Assembly: GCA_963762075.1 (NCBI GenBank)
Contig: CAVXJC010000002.1
Span: 1-64,000 of the forward strand
Origin: JAOUEA01 sp963762075
GTDB lineage: Bacteria > Actinomycetota > UBA4738 > HRBIN12
Length of the DNA: 64,000 bases
Reading direction: 5' to 3'
Of this stretch, positions 53,766-61,773 are shown in pieces. Both the position numbers and the translations under genes were made by a program. The first letter of the stretch is position 1. Every line of letters starts with the position of its first letter. Below the pieces are notes generated by a model. That model did not search any database. It saw only the letters and a program-made list of their open reading frames with translations, and was not told where the DNA came from.

Positions 53766-55107
53766 TCAGGCGGTCGCGGCCTCGAGCAGCCCGGAGATAC
53801 GGGCGTCGTCGGACGTCGAGACCGCGAACGTCACGCGATCGGGTGAAGGTTGTGAGACGACCACGTGCTCGCCACCGGCCTCGAACCATTCGCGCACGGC
53901 CTGCGCGAACGCGTCGGCATCGGTGACCGTGTCCCAGGCGGTCACGACCACGACCGCGGCGTCGTGGCCGTCGGTGAAGGCGCGGTAGAGGCCTCCGTCC
54001 CATCCGGCCGCGGCAGCCTCGGCGGTCGACGGCTCGAGCCGAAGCTCCAGCATCGCGGCGAGCCAGGCTTCCCCGACCTGCATCACGTCGAGATCGCCCC
54101 ACCTGGAACCGAGCTCGTCGGAGATGTCGGCCACATCGACCGGCGTCGGACGGTCGGCAGGGTACCGTTCCGGGTGCAGGATCTGCTCGCTCGAGACAGG
54201 GAATCTGCGCAGCGCCTCGTCGATCTCGGCGACGCCGCCACGGGAATCGAGCGCGGTCATGAACGCTTGCCCGGCCGTGTAGGGCCATAACAGCAGGTCG
54301 GAGATGAACGGCGGCACGCCCTCGGGCAGACCCCCGGCGCCGCCGAGATCGCCGAAGTCCCCGTCCGTGGGGGGGAACTCGAACAGCAACTTCACCGCGA
54401 AGAACTGTGCGCTGCCTTCGACGGCGCCGAGCGCCCCCTGGAACGCCTCGTCGCGGCACCGCGCGGTGATGGCGTCGATGCGCGTGAGATCGAAGTGCTG
54501 GTCGTCGATCGCGTGGGTCAGCTCGTGCGCGAGCGTGACCCGCTCGAGCACGCCGAGCTCACCGTCGGCCTGGTACACGAGCTCGCCGTCGACCGGGTTG
54601 TAGAACCCCACCACCTGTCCAGTCTGGAAGGCGAGCAGCGCGTCGCGGATCGTTGCGTCGCGTGGCATGACGCCGATCGTTTGCCAGGCCACCGTGCGCC
54701 GGTCGTAGAAATCCCTCGGATACGTCTCGTCGAAGACGCCTTCGAGCTTGCCGGCGATCTCTTCGGCGCTCACGGGCTGCACCTCGACCGGCCGAAGGAA
54801 CTCGAGCTCGCGAACCTGCTCGACCTGCGACTCGACGTCCTGCACGTCCGCGGGGGTCTCCGTCTGGCCCCCGTCGCCGCCGGTCGACACAGGGGTCGGC
54901 GCGACGCAGAGGTCGCGCATGGCAGCGATCGCGCCCGGCTCACGGGTGTCGACCGGTTCCACCTCGAGCGTGATGGCCACGATCCGGAGCCGTTGTGCTC
55001 GCATCTGCCGACGGTGATCCGATCTCGATGCTGACGCCGTCGCCGGTGCACGCGGCCGCGACGAGCGCCAGCCCCGCGAGCACGCCGGCCGTCCGGCGCC
55101 GGCTCAC
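53766..55107 (-). CDS. Lipoprotein zinc metallopeptidase-like protein, frameshifted leader
   Basis: The main frame (412 aa from ATG 55004) contains LAHELTHAIDDQHFDL, an HExxH zinc motif at residues 160-164, and a surrounding metallopeptidase-like architecture. Upstream, in another frame from GTG 55107, lies a clear lipoprotein signal: VSRRRTAGVLAGLALVAAAC, with a Cys lipobox, then SIEIGSPSADAST. One base added or lost near 55000 joins the two. The GTG overlaps the stop codon of the small membrane gene (GTGA), which supports it as the real start. The restored protein is about 446 aa. No family name can be given for certain. Confidence 0.7.
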
Positions 55108-55301
55108 GAACGCCTCGGCAGCACCACTGCCAGCACGGCGAGGGCGACCGCCGCGGCCGACAGGACGATCGACGCCCAGAGCAGCGAGGTTTCCCGCAGG
55201 AACTCCCGAGCCGCGAGGCCCAGCAGCACCCCGGCAGCCAGCATCACGACGAACGCTACGGCGAACAGCGCCATCGAGCCGCGCGGCGGCGTGCCGATCA
55301 C
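55104..55301 (-). CDS. Small two-helix membrane protein
   Basis: 65 aa with two hydrophobic helices (ALFAVAFVVMLAAGVLLGLA and LLWASIVLSAAAVALAVLAV). It overlaps glyS by four bases at its start and the metallopeptidase GTG at its end, so the three genes are probably one operon. No family recognised. Confidence 0.6.
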   Translation of the reverse strand: MIGTPPRGSMALFAVAFVVMLAAGVLLGLAAREFLRETSLLWASIVLSAAAVALAVLAVVLPRRS

Positions 55302-56623
55302 AGGCGCTCCTGCAGGTACTCGACGAGGCCATCGATCGCGATGCGGTCCTGCTGCATGGTGTCGCGCTCACGCACCGTGACCTGGCGATCGTCGAGCGAG
55401 TCGAAGTCGACCGTCACGCAGAACGGCGTGCCGATCTCATCCTGGCGCCGGTAGCGCCGTCCTATCGCCCCGGCGTCGTCGAACTGGGTGACCCACTCCG
55501 GCTTCACGACGTCGTGAACCCGACGAGCCTCCGGCACGAGGCTCTCGTTCCGCGACAGCGGCAGCACCGCGACCTTGATCGGCGCGAGCGAGCGATGCAG
55601 ACCGAGCACGGTGCGCTTGTCGGTATCGCCCTTCGCTGTGGGTGCCTCTTCGACCCGATAGGCGTCGAGCAGGAATGTCAGCATCGCCCGGTCGACCCCG
55701 ACGGCAGGTTCGATCACGTACGGCAGGAACCGCCGTTCGTTGGCCTGGTCGAAGTAGGTGAGATCCTCGCCGCTCGCCTTCTGGTGCGCGCCGAGGTCGA
55801 AATCGGTGCGGTTCGCGACACCCTCGAGCTCCTGCCAGCCGAACGGGAACTCGTACTCGATGTCGGTCGCGGCTTTGGCGTAGTGCGCGAGCTCGCCCGG
55901 CTCGTGCGGCCTCAGGCGCAGCTTGTCCTTGGTCACGCCGAGATCCAGGTACCACTGCATGCGCCGCTCGACCCAGTGCTCGAACCAGTCGTCGTCGGCG
56001 CCGGGCTCGACGAAGAACTCCAATTCCATCTGCTCGAACTCCCGCGTGCGGAAGATGAAGTTCCCCGGTGTGATCTCATTGCGGAACGACTTCCCGATCT
56101 GGGCGATGCCGAACGGAAGCTTCTTGCGCGAGACGGCCTGGATCGCCGGGAAGTTCACGAACATGCCCTGCGCGGTCTCCGGACGCAGGTACGCGACGGC
56201 GTCGTCGTTCTCGATCGGCCCGAGGGACGTCTTCAGCATCATGTTGAACTGCTTCGGTTCCGTGAACTCTCCCCCACCGCAGTTCGGGCAGAGCACCACG
56301 CCGTCGGCGTTTGCCTCGAGGTGGTCTTCACGCCAGCGCTGGTGGCAGTTCGTGCACTCGACGAGCGGATCGTGGAACGTCTCGAGGTGCCCGCTCGCCT
56401 CCCATACACGGGGGCTGGTGATCACGGCGGCTTCGACGCCGACCACGTCGTCGCGCAGCTGAACGTTCGTTCGCCACCACTCGTTGCGGATGTTGCGGCG
56501 CAGCTCCACCCCGAGTGGCCCGTAGTCCCACGACGACCGCAGGCCGCCGTAGATCTCCGCCGACCGGAACGCGATGCCCCGGCGTTTCGCGAGACTGGTG
56601 ACGGCCTCCATCAGGTCGGTCAT
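55298..56623 (-). CDS. glyS: Glycyl-tRNA synthetase (single-chain type)
   Basis: 441 aa from ATG 56623 (MTDLMEAVTSLAKRRGIAFR). Class II motif 1 lies near SAEIYGGLRSSWDYGPLGVE. Motif 2 is FRNEITPGNFIFRTREFEQM. Motif 3 is VGVDRAMLTFLLDAYR. The insertion with CTNCHQRW and CPNCGGG is a zinc site found in this single-subunit (alpha-2) type. It charges tRNA-Gly. No T-box or other leader was identified upstream. It is first in an operon with a small membrane protein and the metallopeptidase. Confidence 0.97.
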   Translation of the reverse strand: MTDLMEAVTSLAKRRGIAFRSAEIYGGLRSSWDYGPLGVELRRNIRNEWWRTNVQLRDDVVGVEAAVITSPRVWEASGHLETFHDPLVECTNCHQRWREDHLEANADGVVLCPNCGGGEFTEPKQFNMMLKTSLGPIENDDAVAYLRPETAQGMFVNFPAIQAVSRKKLPFGIAQIGKSFRNEITPGNFIFRTREFEQMELEFFVEPGADDDWFEHWVERRMQWYLDLGVTKDKLRLRPHEPGELAHYAKAATDIEYEFPFGWQELEGVANRTDFDLGAHQKASGEDLTYFDQANERRFLPYVIEPAVGVDRAMLTFLLDAYRVEEAPTAKGDTDKRTVLGLHRSLAPIKVAVLPLSRNESLVPEARRVHDVVKPEWVTQFDDAGAIGRRYRRQDEIGTPFCVTVDFDSLDDRQVTVRERDTMQQDRIAIDGLVEYLQERL

Positions 56624-56780
56624 CGATGCGGGCCTCCTCTCATCCCGGCCGCTGGACGCGACCGCTGGCGTGAGAACCATCGTACCGGCGGCAGGGCCCA
56701 CGCCCGTCCAGCACCATGGAGGTGTCGAGGGCGCCGACGAAGGGTCGTCCTCGATCTCGTCGCCGCCGATACAGGGAACG

Positions 56781-57350
56781 ATGCCTGCCCCCAGACACTG
56801 CCGATCCTGCGGTGCCTCGTTGCCGCCAGACGTCCGCTGGTGCAACCTGTGCAGCGCCGCCGTGACGGAATTCTCCGCCCGCCCGCCCTTGCACCAGAAC
56901 GGTTATGTCGGCCGGCCTTCCCACGACGTGCACACGTCGCGTTGGCAAGCCAGCCCGACGACCTTCGGTCCGGCCGGCCGGCTCATGGTGACAGCCGGCG
57001 TCTTCGGCTTGCTGTTCGTGGGCCTCTTCTGGACCGGGGTGTTCAATCCGTTCGGGCTGTGGTTCTTCCTCGGCTGGTCGATCGTTGCCGGGTTCGTGCT
57101 TCGCCAGACATGGCAGTCGGTCCGAGTCGAGGCTCCGCCGGGTGGTCTGAAGGGAAGGATCGGGAAGAGGTTCCCTCGCCTCGGGGCACCGCTTCCGCTC
57201 AGAGCGATCGGGGTCGCCGCCACTGGGCCGATCGCCCTGGTGGCGGGATACGGATGGACCACCGGGGATACGCTCGCTCGCTACGCGATGGTGATCGTCG
57301 TCGTGATGCTCGGCGCCATCGCGATACTGCTCTGGCTCACCGACTCGTGA
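56781..57350 (+). CDS. Zinc-ribbon membrane protein
   Basis: 189 aa from ATG 56781. A zinc ribbon lies at the start: CRSCGASLPPDVRWCNLC. A polar linker is followed by two membrane helices around VTAGVFGLLFVGLFWTGVF and FLGWSIVAGFVL, and by two more at the end (IALVAGYGWTTGDTLARYAM, VVVMLGAIAILLWL). The gene is divergent from glyS and convergent with uppS. No family recognised. Confidence 0.65.
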   Translation: MPAPRHCRSCGASLPPDVRWCNLCSAAVTEFSARPPLHQNGYVGRPSHDVHTSRWQASPTTFGPAGRLMVTAGVFGLLFVGLFWTGVFNPFGLWFFLGWSIVAGFVLRQTWQSVRVEAPPGGLKGRIGKRFPRLGAPLPLRAIGVAATGPIALVAGYGWTTGDTLARYAMVIVVVMLGAIAILLWLTDS

Positions 57351-57359
57351 CGCTGAGAG

Positions 57360-58097
57360 TCAGTCGTCTTCGAGTGCCCCGAAGCGGCGGGTGCGCTTCT
57401 GGAAGTCTCGGATGGCCTCGAACAGCGTCTCGCGGGTGAAGTCTGGCCAGAACATCGGCGTGAACCAGAGTTCGGAGTAGGCGACTTCCCAGAGGAGGAA
57501 GTTCGAGATGCGCTCCTCGCCGCTCGTGCGGATCAACAGGTCGGGCTCGGGCATGTCAGGGTGGTAGAGCCGGCGGGCGATCTCACGCTCGTCGATCCTC
57601 TCGGGCTTGATGGTGCCGTCACGCACGTCGCGGGCGATGTCCTTGACCGCGTCCACGATCTCGGCGCGGCCGCCGTAGTTGAAGGCGATCGTGAGCGTCA
57701 TGCCGGTGTTGTCGCGAGTGAGCTCTTCGCTCGTTCGCATCTCCTTCAGCACGCTCCGCGGCATACGCCAGTCTCGCCGGCCGCTCCACCGGATGCGTAC
57801 GTTCATGTCGTTCAACTCGTCGCGGCGGCGCCGGAGCAGCTCGCGGTTGAAGTTCATGAGGTAGCGCACCTCGGGTTGGGGACGCTTCCAGTTCTCGGTA
57901 CTGAACGCGTAGACGGTAAGCCAGCGCACGCCGACCTCGTCGGCACCCTTGACCGTGTCCCACAGTGCGTCCTCGCCCGCGCCGTGACCCTCGGTGCGCG
58001 CGAGGCCCCGCTGCTGGGCCCAACGCCCGTTGCCGTCCATGACGATGGCCACATGCTCGGGCACGCGCGTGCGATCGATATCGGGCAGGAAGCTCAT
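57360..58097 (-). CDS. uppS: Isoprenyl transferase (undecaprenyl diphosphate synthase family)
   Basis: 245 aa. The cis-prenyltransferase signature is VAIVMDGNGRWAQQRGL with the catalytic Asp. Further motifs are GHGAGEDALWDTV, TVYAFSTENWKRPQPEV, AFNYGGRAEIVDA and, for substrate binding, DLLIRTSGEERISNFLLWEV. It makes the polyprenyl carrier lipid for peptidoglycan synthesis. The stop overlaps the recO start by four bases, so the two are coupled. Confidence 0.96.
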   Translation of the reverse strand: MSFLPDIDRTRVPEHVAIVMDGNGRWAQQRGLARTEGHGAGEDALWDTVKGADEVGVRWLTVYAFSTENWKRPQPEVRYLMNFNRELLRRRRDELNDMNVRIRWSGRRDWRMPRSVLKEMRTSEELTRDNTGMTLTIAFNYGGRAEIVDAVKDIARDVRDGTIKPERIDEREIARRLYHPDMPEPDLLIRTSGEERISNFLLWEVAYSELWFTPMFWPDFTRETLFEAIRDFQKRTRRFGALEDD

Positions 58098-58834
58098 GTC
58101 GCCGTCCTTACCAGCATCGGCACCGACTTCATGCGCCGCTCGAAGTGGTACTCAGCGAACCCGTAGAGCAGGCTGCGGGTCTCCTTGCGCACTCGAGGCT
58201 CCGGCTCGACGATCGCTCCGGCATCGCTCAGGTCGGCGGAAGCCAACGCTGCGAGGTGATCGAGCGCGGCGCGGGAGCATGGCCCGGCGCCTCGCTCGGC
58301 GCATCGCGAGCAGACGGCGCCGCCCAGCCCCGCGCCCCAGAGTTGCGGGTCGCGGTCGCCGCACACGGCGCAGGCGGTGAGCGACGGGTGGAACCCGCTG
58401 AGCGAGAGCAGCTTCAACATGAACGACTCGGCAACCGCGGCCGGATCGGCCGGCGCTGCGTCGAGGGCACGGCAACCGGCGAGCAACAGCAGGGTCAGGC
58501 GGACGTTCCGCTCATGCTCTTCTGCCACCCGGTCGACGGCCTCGAGCATGGTCTCGCCGGCGGCGAAGAGGGACAGGTCGGCGCGGATCGCCATGTGCGG
58601 CGCGATGATCTCTGCCTGGGTCACGGTGTCGAGGGAGCCGCGACCCCGGTAGAGCATGAGATCGACGTGGGTGAAAGGCTCGAGCCTCGCGCCGAAGCGG
58701 CTCTTCGTCTTGCGGATGCCCTTGGCCACCGCCCTGACCTTGCCGGAGCCCTGGGTCATGACCGTCACGATCTTGTCGGCTTCGCCGAGCTTGAACGACC
58801 GCAGGACGATGCCCTGCTCCTTGTAGGGCGGCAT
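58094..58834 (-). CDS. recO: DNA repair protein RecO
   Basis: 246 aa from ATG 58834 (MPPYKEQGIVLRSFKLGEAD). The N-terminal OB fold contains KIVTVMTQGSGKVRAVAKGI, and the Cys4 zinc site is in CAVCGDRD and CSRC. The C-terminal helices follow. RecO acts with RecF and RecR in loading RecA at gaps. It is coupled to uppS, as in many actinobacteria. Confidence 0.95.
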   Translation of the reverse strand: MPPYKEQGIVLRSFKLGEADKIVTVMTQGSGKVRAVAKGIRKTKSRFGARLEPFTHVDLMLYRGRGSLDTVTQAEIIAPHMAIRADLSLFAAGETMLEAVDRVAEEHERNVRLTLLLLAGCRALDAAPADPAAVAESFMLKLLSLSGFHPSLTACAVCGDRDPQLWGAGLGGAVCSRCAERGAGPCSRAALDHLAALASADLSDAGAIVEPEPRVRKETRSLLYGFAEYHFERRMKSVPMLVRTAT

Positions 58835-59081
58835 CCGCGAATCGTAGCGTTCGGACGGTCACGAACCCCCTAGCGGAAGTGTGTTGTTTCGGTTGCAGAC
58901 CGTCGCAGGACGGTCCGATCCGTCGCCGGATGAACCGTTCGACGCTCTCGGCTTCGCCCCGCGAGGTAAGCTGGGAGTCTCGGGTCTCACCCGAGGATTC
59001 GCGCAGAGCGATAGAGACGGCCCGGATCAGCCGCCACCTCGCCCCCACGGATCCACGCAGGCACCGCGAAGGGGGAACCGC

Positions 59082-59276
59082 GTGACGAAGGCACGAGGCA
59101 CCGACCGCGTCCAGTACGGGCCACCCGGAACAGGCAAAGGCATGGTGGCGAAGTCGTCGCAAGGCCGTCTCTGCGAAGAGCCCAGCTGCTCAACGGTGCT
59201 CTCGACCTATAACGCGTCGAGCACGTGCTGGCTGCACACGGGCCCTGCCCTGAAGCATCCGCTCGCTCGGTCCTGA
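59082..59276 (+). CDS. Small Cys/His-rich conserved-type protein
   Basis: 64 aa from GTG 59082, with GAAGGGGG seven bases upstream. A compact possible zinc site is visible: GRLCEEPSCSTVLSTYNASS, then TCWLH, that is C-x4-C ... C-x2-H with the TxLSxYN signature. Similar short motifs occur in small actinobacterial proteins, from memory. It lies upstream of the AAA+ gene on the same strand, 128 bases away, and may belong to the same system. Confidence 0.55.
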   Translation: MTKARGTDRVQYGPPGTGKGMVAKSSQGRLCEEPSCSTVLSTYNASSTCWLHTGPALKHPLARS

Positions 59277-59403
59277 TACACGAGCACCTCTGCACCACAA
59301 GCCCTCTCGCACCGTGGTTCAGTCCTGGACTTCGTGTGCCGAAACACCAGGGGCGTGCCGGGCATCTCCGGCCGACCGAAGCCCGAGCATGGGAGGCAGG
59401 TGC

Positions 59404-60381
59404 GTGAACGACACGATGACCCAGACCGTCGTCGATCCGATCGGCGCAGGATCGCTGCTCGACCAGGTGATCGCTCGGTTCCGGGAGCAGAACCCAGGGT
59501 TCCTCATCGGCGACGATGTGATCCGTCGCTACCACCTCGCGCTGCAGTCCCGCGGCTTCGTGATCCTCTCGGGCGCGAGCGGCACGGGAAAGACCTGGCT
59601 CGCGCAGGCGTACGCCGATGCGATCGGGGCCCGACCGAAGCTCGCCGCGGTCGATCCGAGTTGGTCGTCGAACGAAGACTTGCTCGGGTACCTCTCACCT
59701 CTCGACGGCTTCTACCACCACACACCGTTCAGCGAGTTCGTGCAGGAAGCGGCACGAGAATGGTCATCGGCGGACCTGGCCGGACGCACCGCGCGCGAGT
59801 TCCACGTGATCCTCGACGAGATGAACCTCGCTCGCGTCGAGCACTACTTCTCGCGCTTCCTCTCGGCCATGGAAGTTCGCTCGCGAGAGGGCATCGCACG
59901 CCTCGACCTCGCTCCCGGTCACACCGTGGAGCTGACGCCGAACCTCCGATTCGCCGGCACGGTGAACATCGACGAGACGACGCACGGGTTCGCCGACAAG
60001 GTGTACGACCGCGCGCAGCTGCTGGAGCTGCCGCTGCAGCGCAACTACGTCGAGGAGTACCTGCAGGGTGAGCCGTACGAAGAGGTGCTGCTCCGCGTGT
60101 GGGACGCGCTCAGGCCGATCGCGCCGTTCGGATTCCGCGTGCTCGAGGAGATGCATCACTACGTGGTTGCCGCCGGCGAGGTCGGCATCGATTGGCAGGT
60201 CGCCCTCGACGAGCAGTTCGTGCAGAAGGTGCTGCCCCGCGTCCGAGGCGCCGACACACGTCTGGACGAAGGTCTCGAGGCATTCCAGGAGGCCCTCGGC
60301 GACGGGTTCCCGCTCGCTCGGACCAAGGTCGAGCTGATGCGCGAGGACTACGCGACCCATGGTTTCGCCAGCTACTTCTGA
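59404..60381 (+). CDS. McrB-like AAA+ ATPase (stand-alone)
   Basis: 325 aa from GTG 59404 with GGGAGG upstream. Walker A is GASGTGKT at residues 57-64. Walker B and the MoxR/McrB-type motif are FHVILDEMNLARVEHYFSRF. A sensor-like element GTVNIDETTHGFADKVYDRA follows. It matches the McrB GTPase/AAA-type domain and lacks any N-terminal DNA-binding domain. In McrBC the ATPase is paired with the McrC/DUF2357 nuclease subunit. Here a short DUF2357-like gene follows, its ATG overlapping the stop by 23 bases. Anti-phage restriction is one possibility. Confidence 0.8.
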   Translation: MNDTMTQTVVDPIGAGSLLDQVIARFREQNPGFLIGDDVIRRYHLALQSRGFVILSGASGTGKTWLAQAYADAIGARPKLAAVDPSWSSNEDLLGYLSPLDGFYHHTPFSEFVQEAAREWSSADLAGRTAREFHVILDEMNLARVEHYFSRFLSAMEVRSREGIARLDLAPGHTVELTPNLRFAGTVNIDETTHGFADKVYDRAQLLELPLQRNYVEEYLQGEPYEEVLLRVWDALRPIAPFGFRVLEEMHHYVVAAGEVGIDWQVALDEQFVQKVLPRVRGADTRLDEGLEAFQEALGDGFPLARTKVELMREDYATHGFASYF

Positions 60382-60904
60382 GGACGCCGCGGATCCGGTC
60401 GAAGCCTCCATCTCGATCGATGTCCTCCGCGACATCGTTCGAGGATCCGGCGGACGACCCGGCTTCATCGACGTGCTCCCGCGTCTGCAACAACGTCATC
60501 GTCTCGACCTCGTTCGCGTGGAACGCTGGACGGCCGGGGATCTCGCTCGCCATCCGGAACCGCGCGAGCTGATCCGCAGCCGTCGCCGCCCCGGCAACCT
60601 CGACGAACATGGCCGGCTCAAGCGCGTGTTCGACGCACGACGCGTGCTGACTCCGGACATCCACGAGAACCGGGTCGTGCTCCACGCCGTCCGCGAAGTG
60701 CGGTGGGCCCTCGGATCGAGTGACGAGCCCGAGGCCGCCGAGCTGCGGTTCGAGCTCGACGCCGCGATCGCACAGGCTTCTTATCTCGACGACGTCGGCC
60801 GTCTGAAAGGGCTGCCCGGGGTGCCTACCGCCACGCTCGCCGGCGACCCCCTGTATCGAACCGTCTACCAGGCGTGGCTGACGCTTCGGCGTGCAGCGGC
60901 CTGA
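60359..60904 (+). CDS. Short McrC/DUF2357-like protein
   Basis: 181 aa. The central part resembles the DUF2357 (McrC N-terminal) region: LDLVRVERWTAGDLARHPEP, RELIRSRRRPGNLDEHG, DIHENRVVLHAVREVRWAL, and the ending DPLYRTVYQAWLTLRR. DUF2357 proteins are usually more than 400 aa and carry a PD-(D/E)XK nuclease at the C-terminus. None is present here: the frame ends at 60904 and the opposite-strand aldehyde dehydrogenase starts five bases later. So it is either a truncated McrC or a nuclease-free partner. The domain assignment is tentative. Confidence 0.5.
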   Translation: MVSPATSEDAADPVEASISIDVLRDIVRGSGGRPGFIDVLPRLQQRHRLDLVRVERWTAGDLARHPEPRELIRSRRRPGNLDEHGRLKRVFDARRVLTPDIHENRVVLHAVREVRWALGSSDEPEAAELRFELDAAIAQASYLDDVGRLKGLPGVPTATLAGDPLYRTVYQAWLTLRRAAA

Positions 60905-60909
60905 TCACC

Positions 60910-61773
60910 TCAGGCGCCCATCGGGTGCCAGACCGTCTTCAGCTCGGTGAACGCCGTGATCTCGTAGGGACTCTGCGCCTCGTGTTCGAACGGATCGGCG
61001 TCGGGCGCTCTGTGCACACGCTTCACGTTGTCGGCCGCGGCTCGTTCCGCGTCGGCCAGCATCTCGTCGGGCACCCCGGTCACGTCGATGCCGTTCACGT
61101 CCATGTGGCTCGCGAGCCAGGGCACGAGCTCGGCCGTGCGGCCCGTGAGCATGTTCACCACGCCGCCCGGCACGTCACTGGTCGCCAGCACCTCGGCGAG
61201 CGAGATCGCTGGAAGCGGCGAGCGCTCGCTCGCGATCACGACCGTCGTGTTGCCGCTGACGATGGCCGGCGCGACCCGCGAGACGAGCCCGAGCAACGAT
61301 TGGTCACCGGGCGCGACGATGCCCACCACGCCGGTCGGCTCCGGGAGTGAGAAGTTGAAGTACGGGCCGGCGACAGGGTTCGTGGCCCCGACGACCTGCG
61401 CGAGCTTGTCGGCCCAGCCCGCGTACCAGACCCATCGGTCGATCGAGGCGCCGACGCCGCGGCGAGGGTCGGCGGCGCCTGCGTCGGCGAGCTCGTGCTC
61501 GAACTGGGCGCGGCGACCTTCCATCATCTCGGCGACGCGGTACAGGATCTGCCCGCGAAGGTACGCGGTCGCGCCCGACCACCCGGGGAACGCTCCGCGG
61601 GCGGCCACCACCGCTTCCCGAAGGTCTTTGCGGGAAGCCTGCGACACCTGGGCGAGCGCCTTCCCGTCGTGTGTCGAGACCTCGTAGGTTCGTCCGCTCT
61701 CGCTCCGAGGGAACGCACCGCCGATGTAGAGCTTCGCGGTGCGGCGCACCCGCAGCCGATCGCGGGAGGTCAT
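60910..61773 (-). CDS. Aldehyde dehydrogenase family protein lacking the catalytic domain
   Basis: 287 aa from ATG 61773. The NAD-binding part of the ALDH fold is recognisable (SQASRKDLREAVVAARGAFP, WSGATAYLRGQILYRVAEMM, EPTGVVGIVAPGDQSLLGLV). The protein ends where the catalytic Cys domain should begin: no Cys-loop (xGQxCxx) is present, only FTELKTVWHPMGA at the C-terminus. It is therefore inactive by itself. It overlaps the full-length aldehyde dehydrogenase gene by four bases. From memory, a short companion of this kind occurs in the deoC-aldehyde dehydrogenase cluster of other actinobacteria. It may be a structural partner. Confidence 0.75.
   Translation of the reverse strand: MTSRDRLRVRRTAKLYIGGAFPRSESGRTYEVSTHDGKALAQVSQASRKDLREAVVAARGAFPGWSGATAYLRGQILYRVAEMMEGRRAQFEHELADAGAADPRRGVGASIDRWVWYAGWADKLAQVVGATNPVAGPYFNFSLPEPTGVVGIVAPGDQSLLGLVSRVAPAIVSGNTTVVIASERSPLPAISLAEVLATSDVPGGVVNMLTGRTAELVPWLASHMDVNGIDVTGVPDEMLADAERAAADNVKRVHRAPDADPFEHEAQSPYEITAFTELKTVWHPMGA

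Noticed and set aside
56624..56780. T-box or glycine-type riboswitch before glyS
   Set aside because: No specifier-loop or antiterminator pattern could be recognised.
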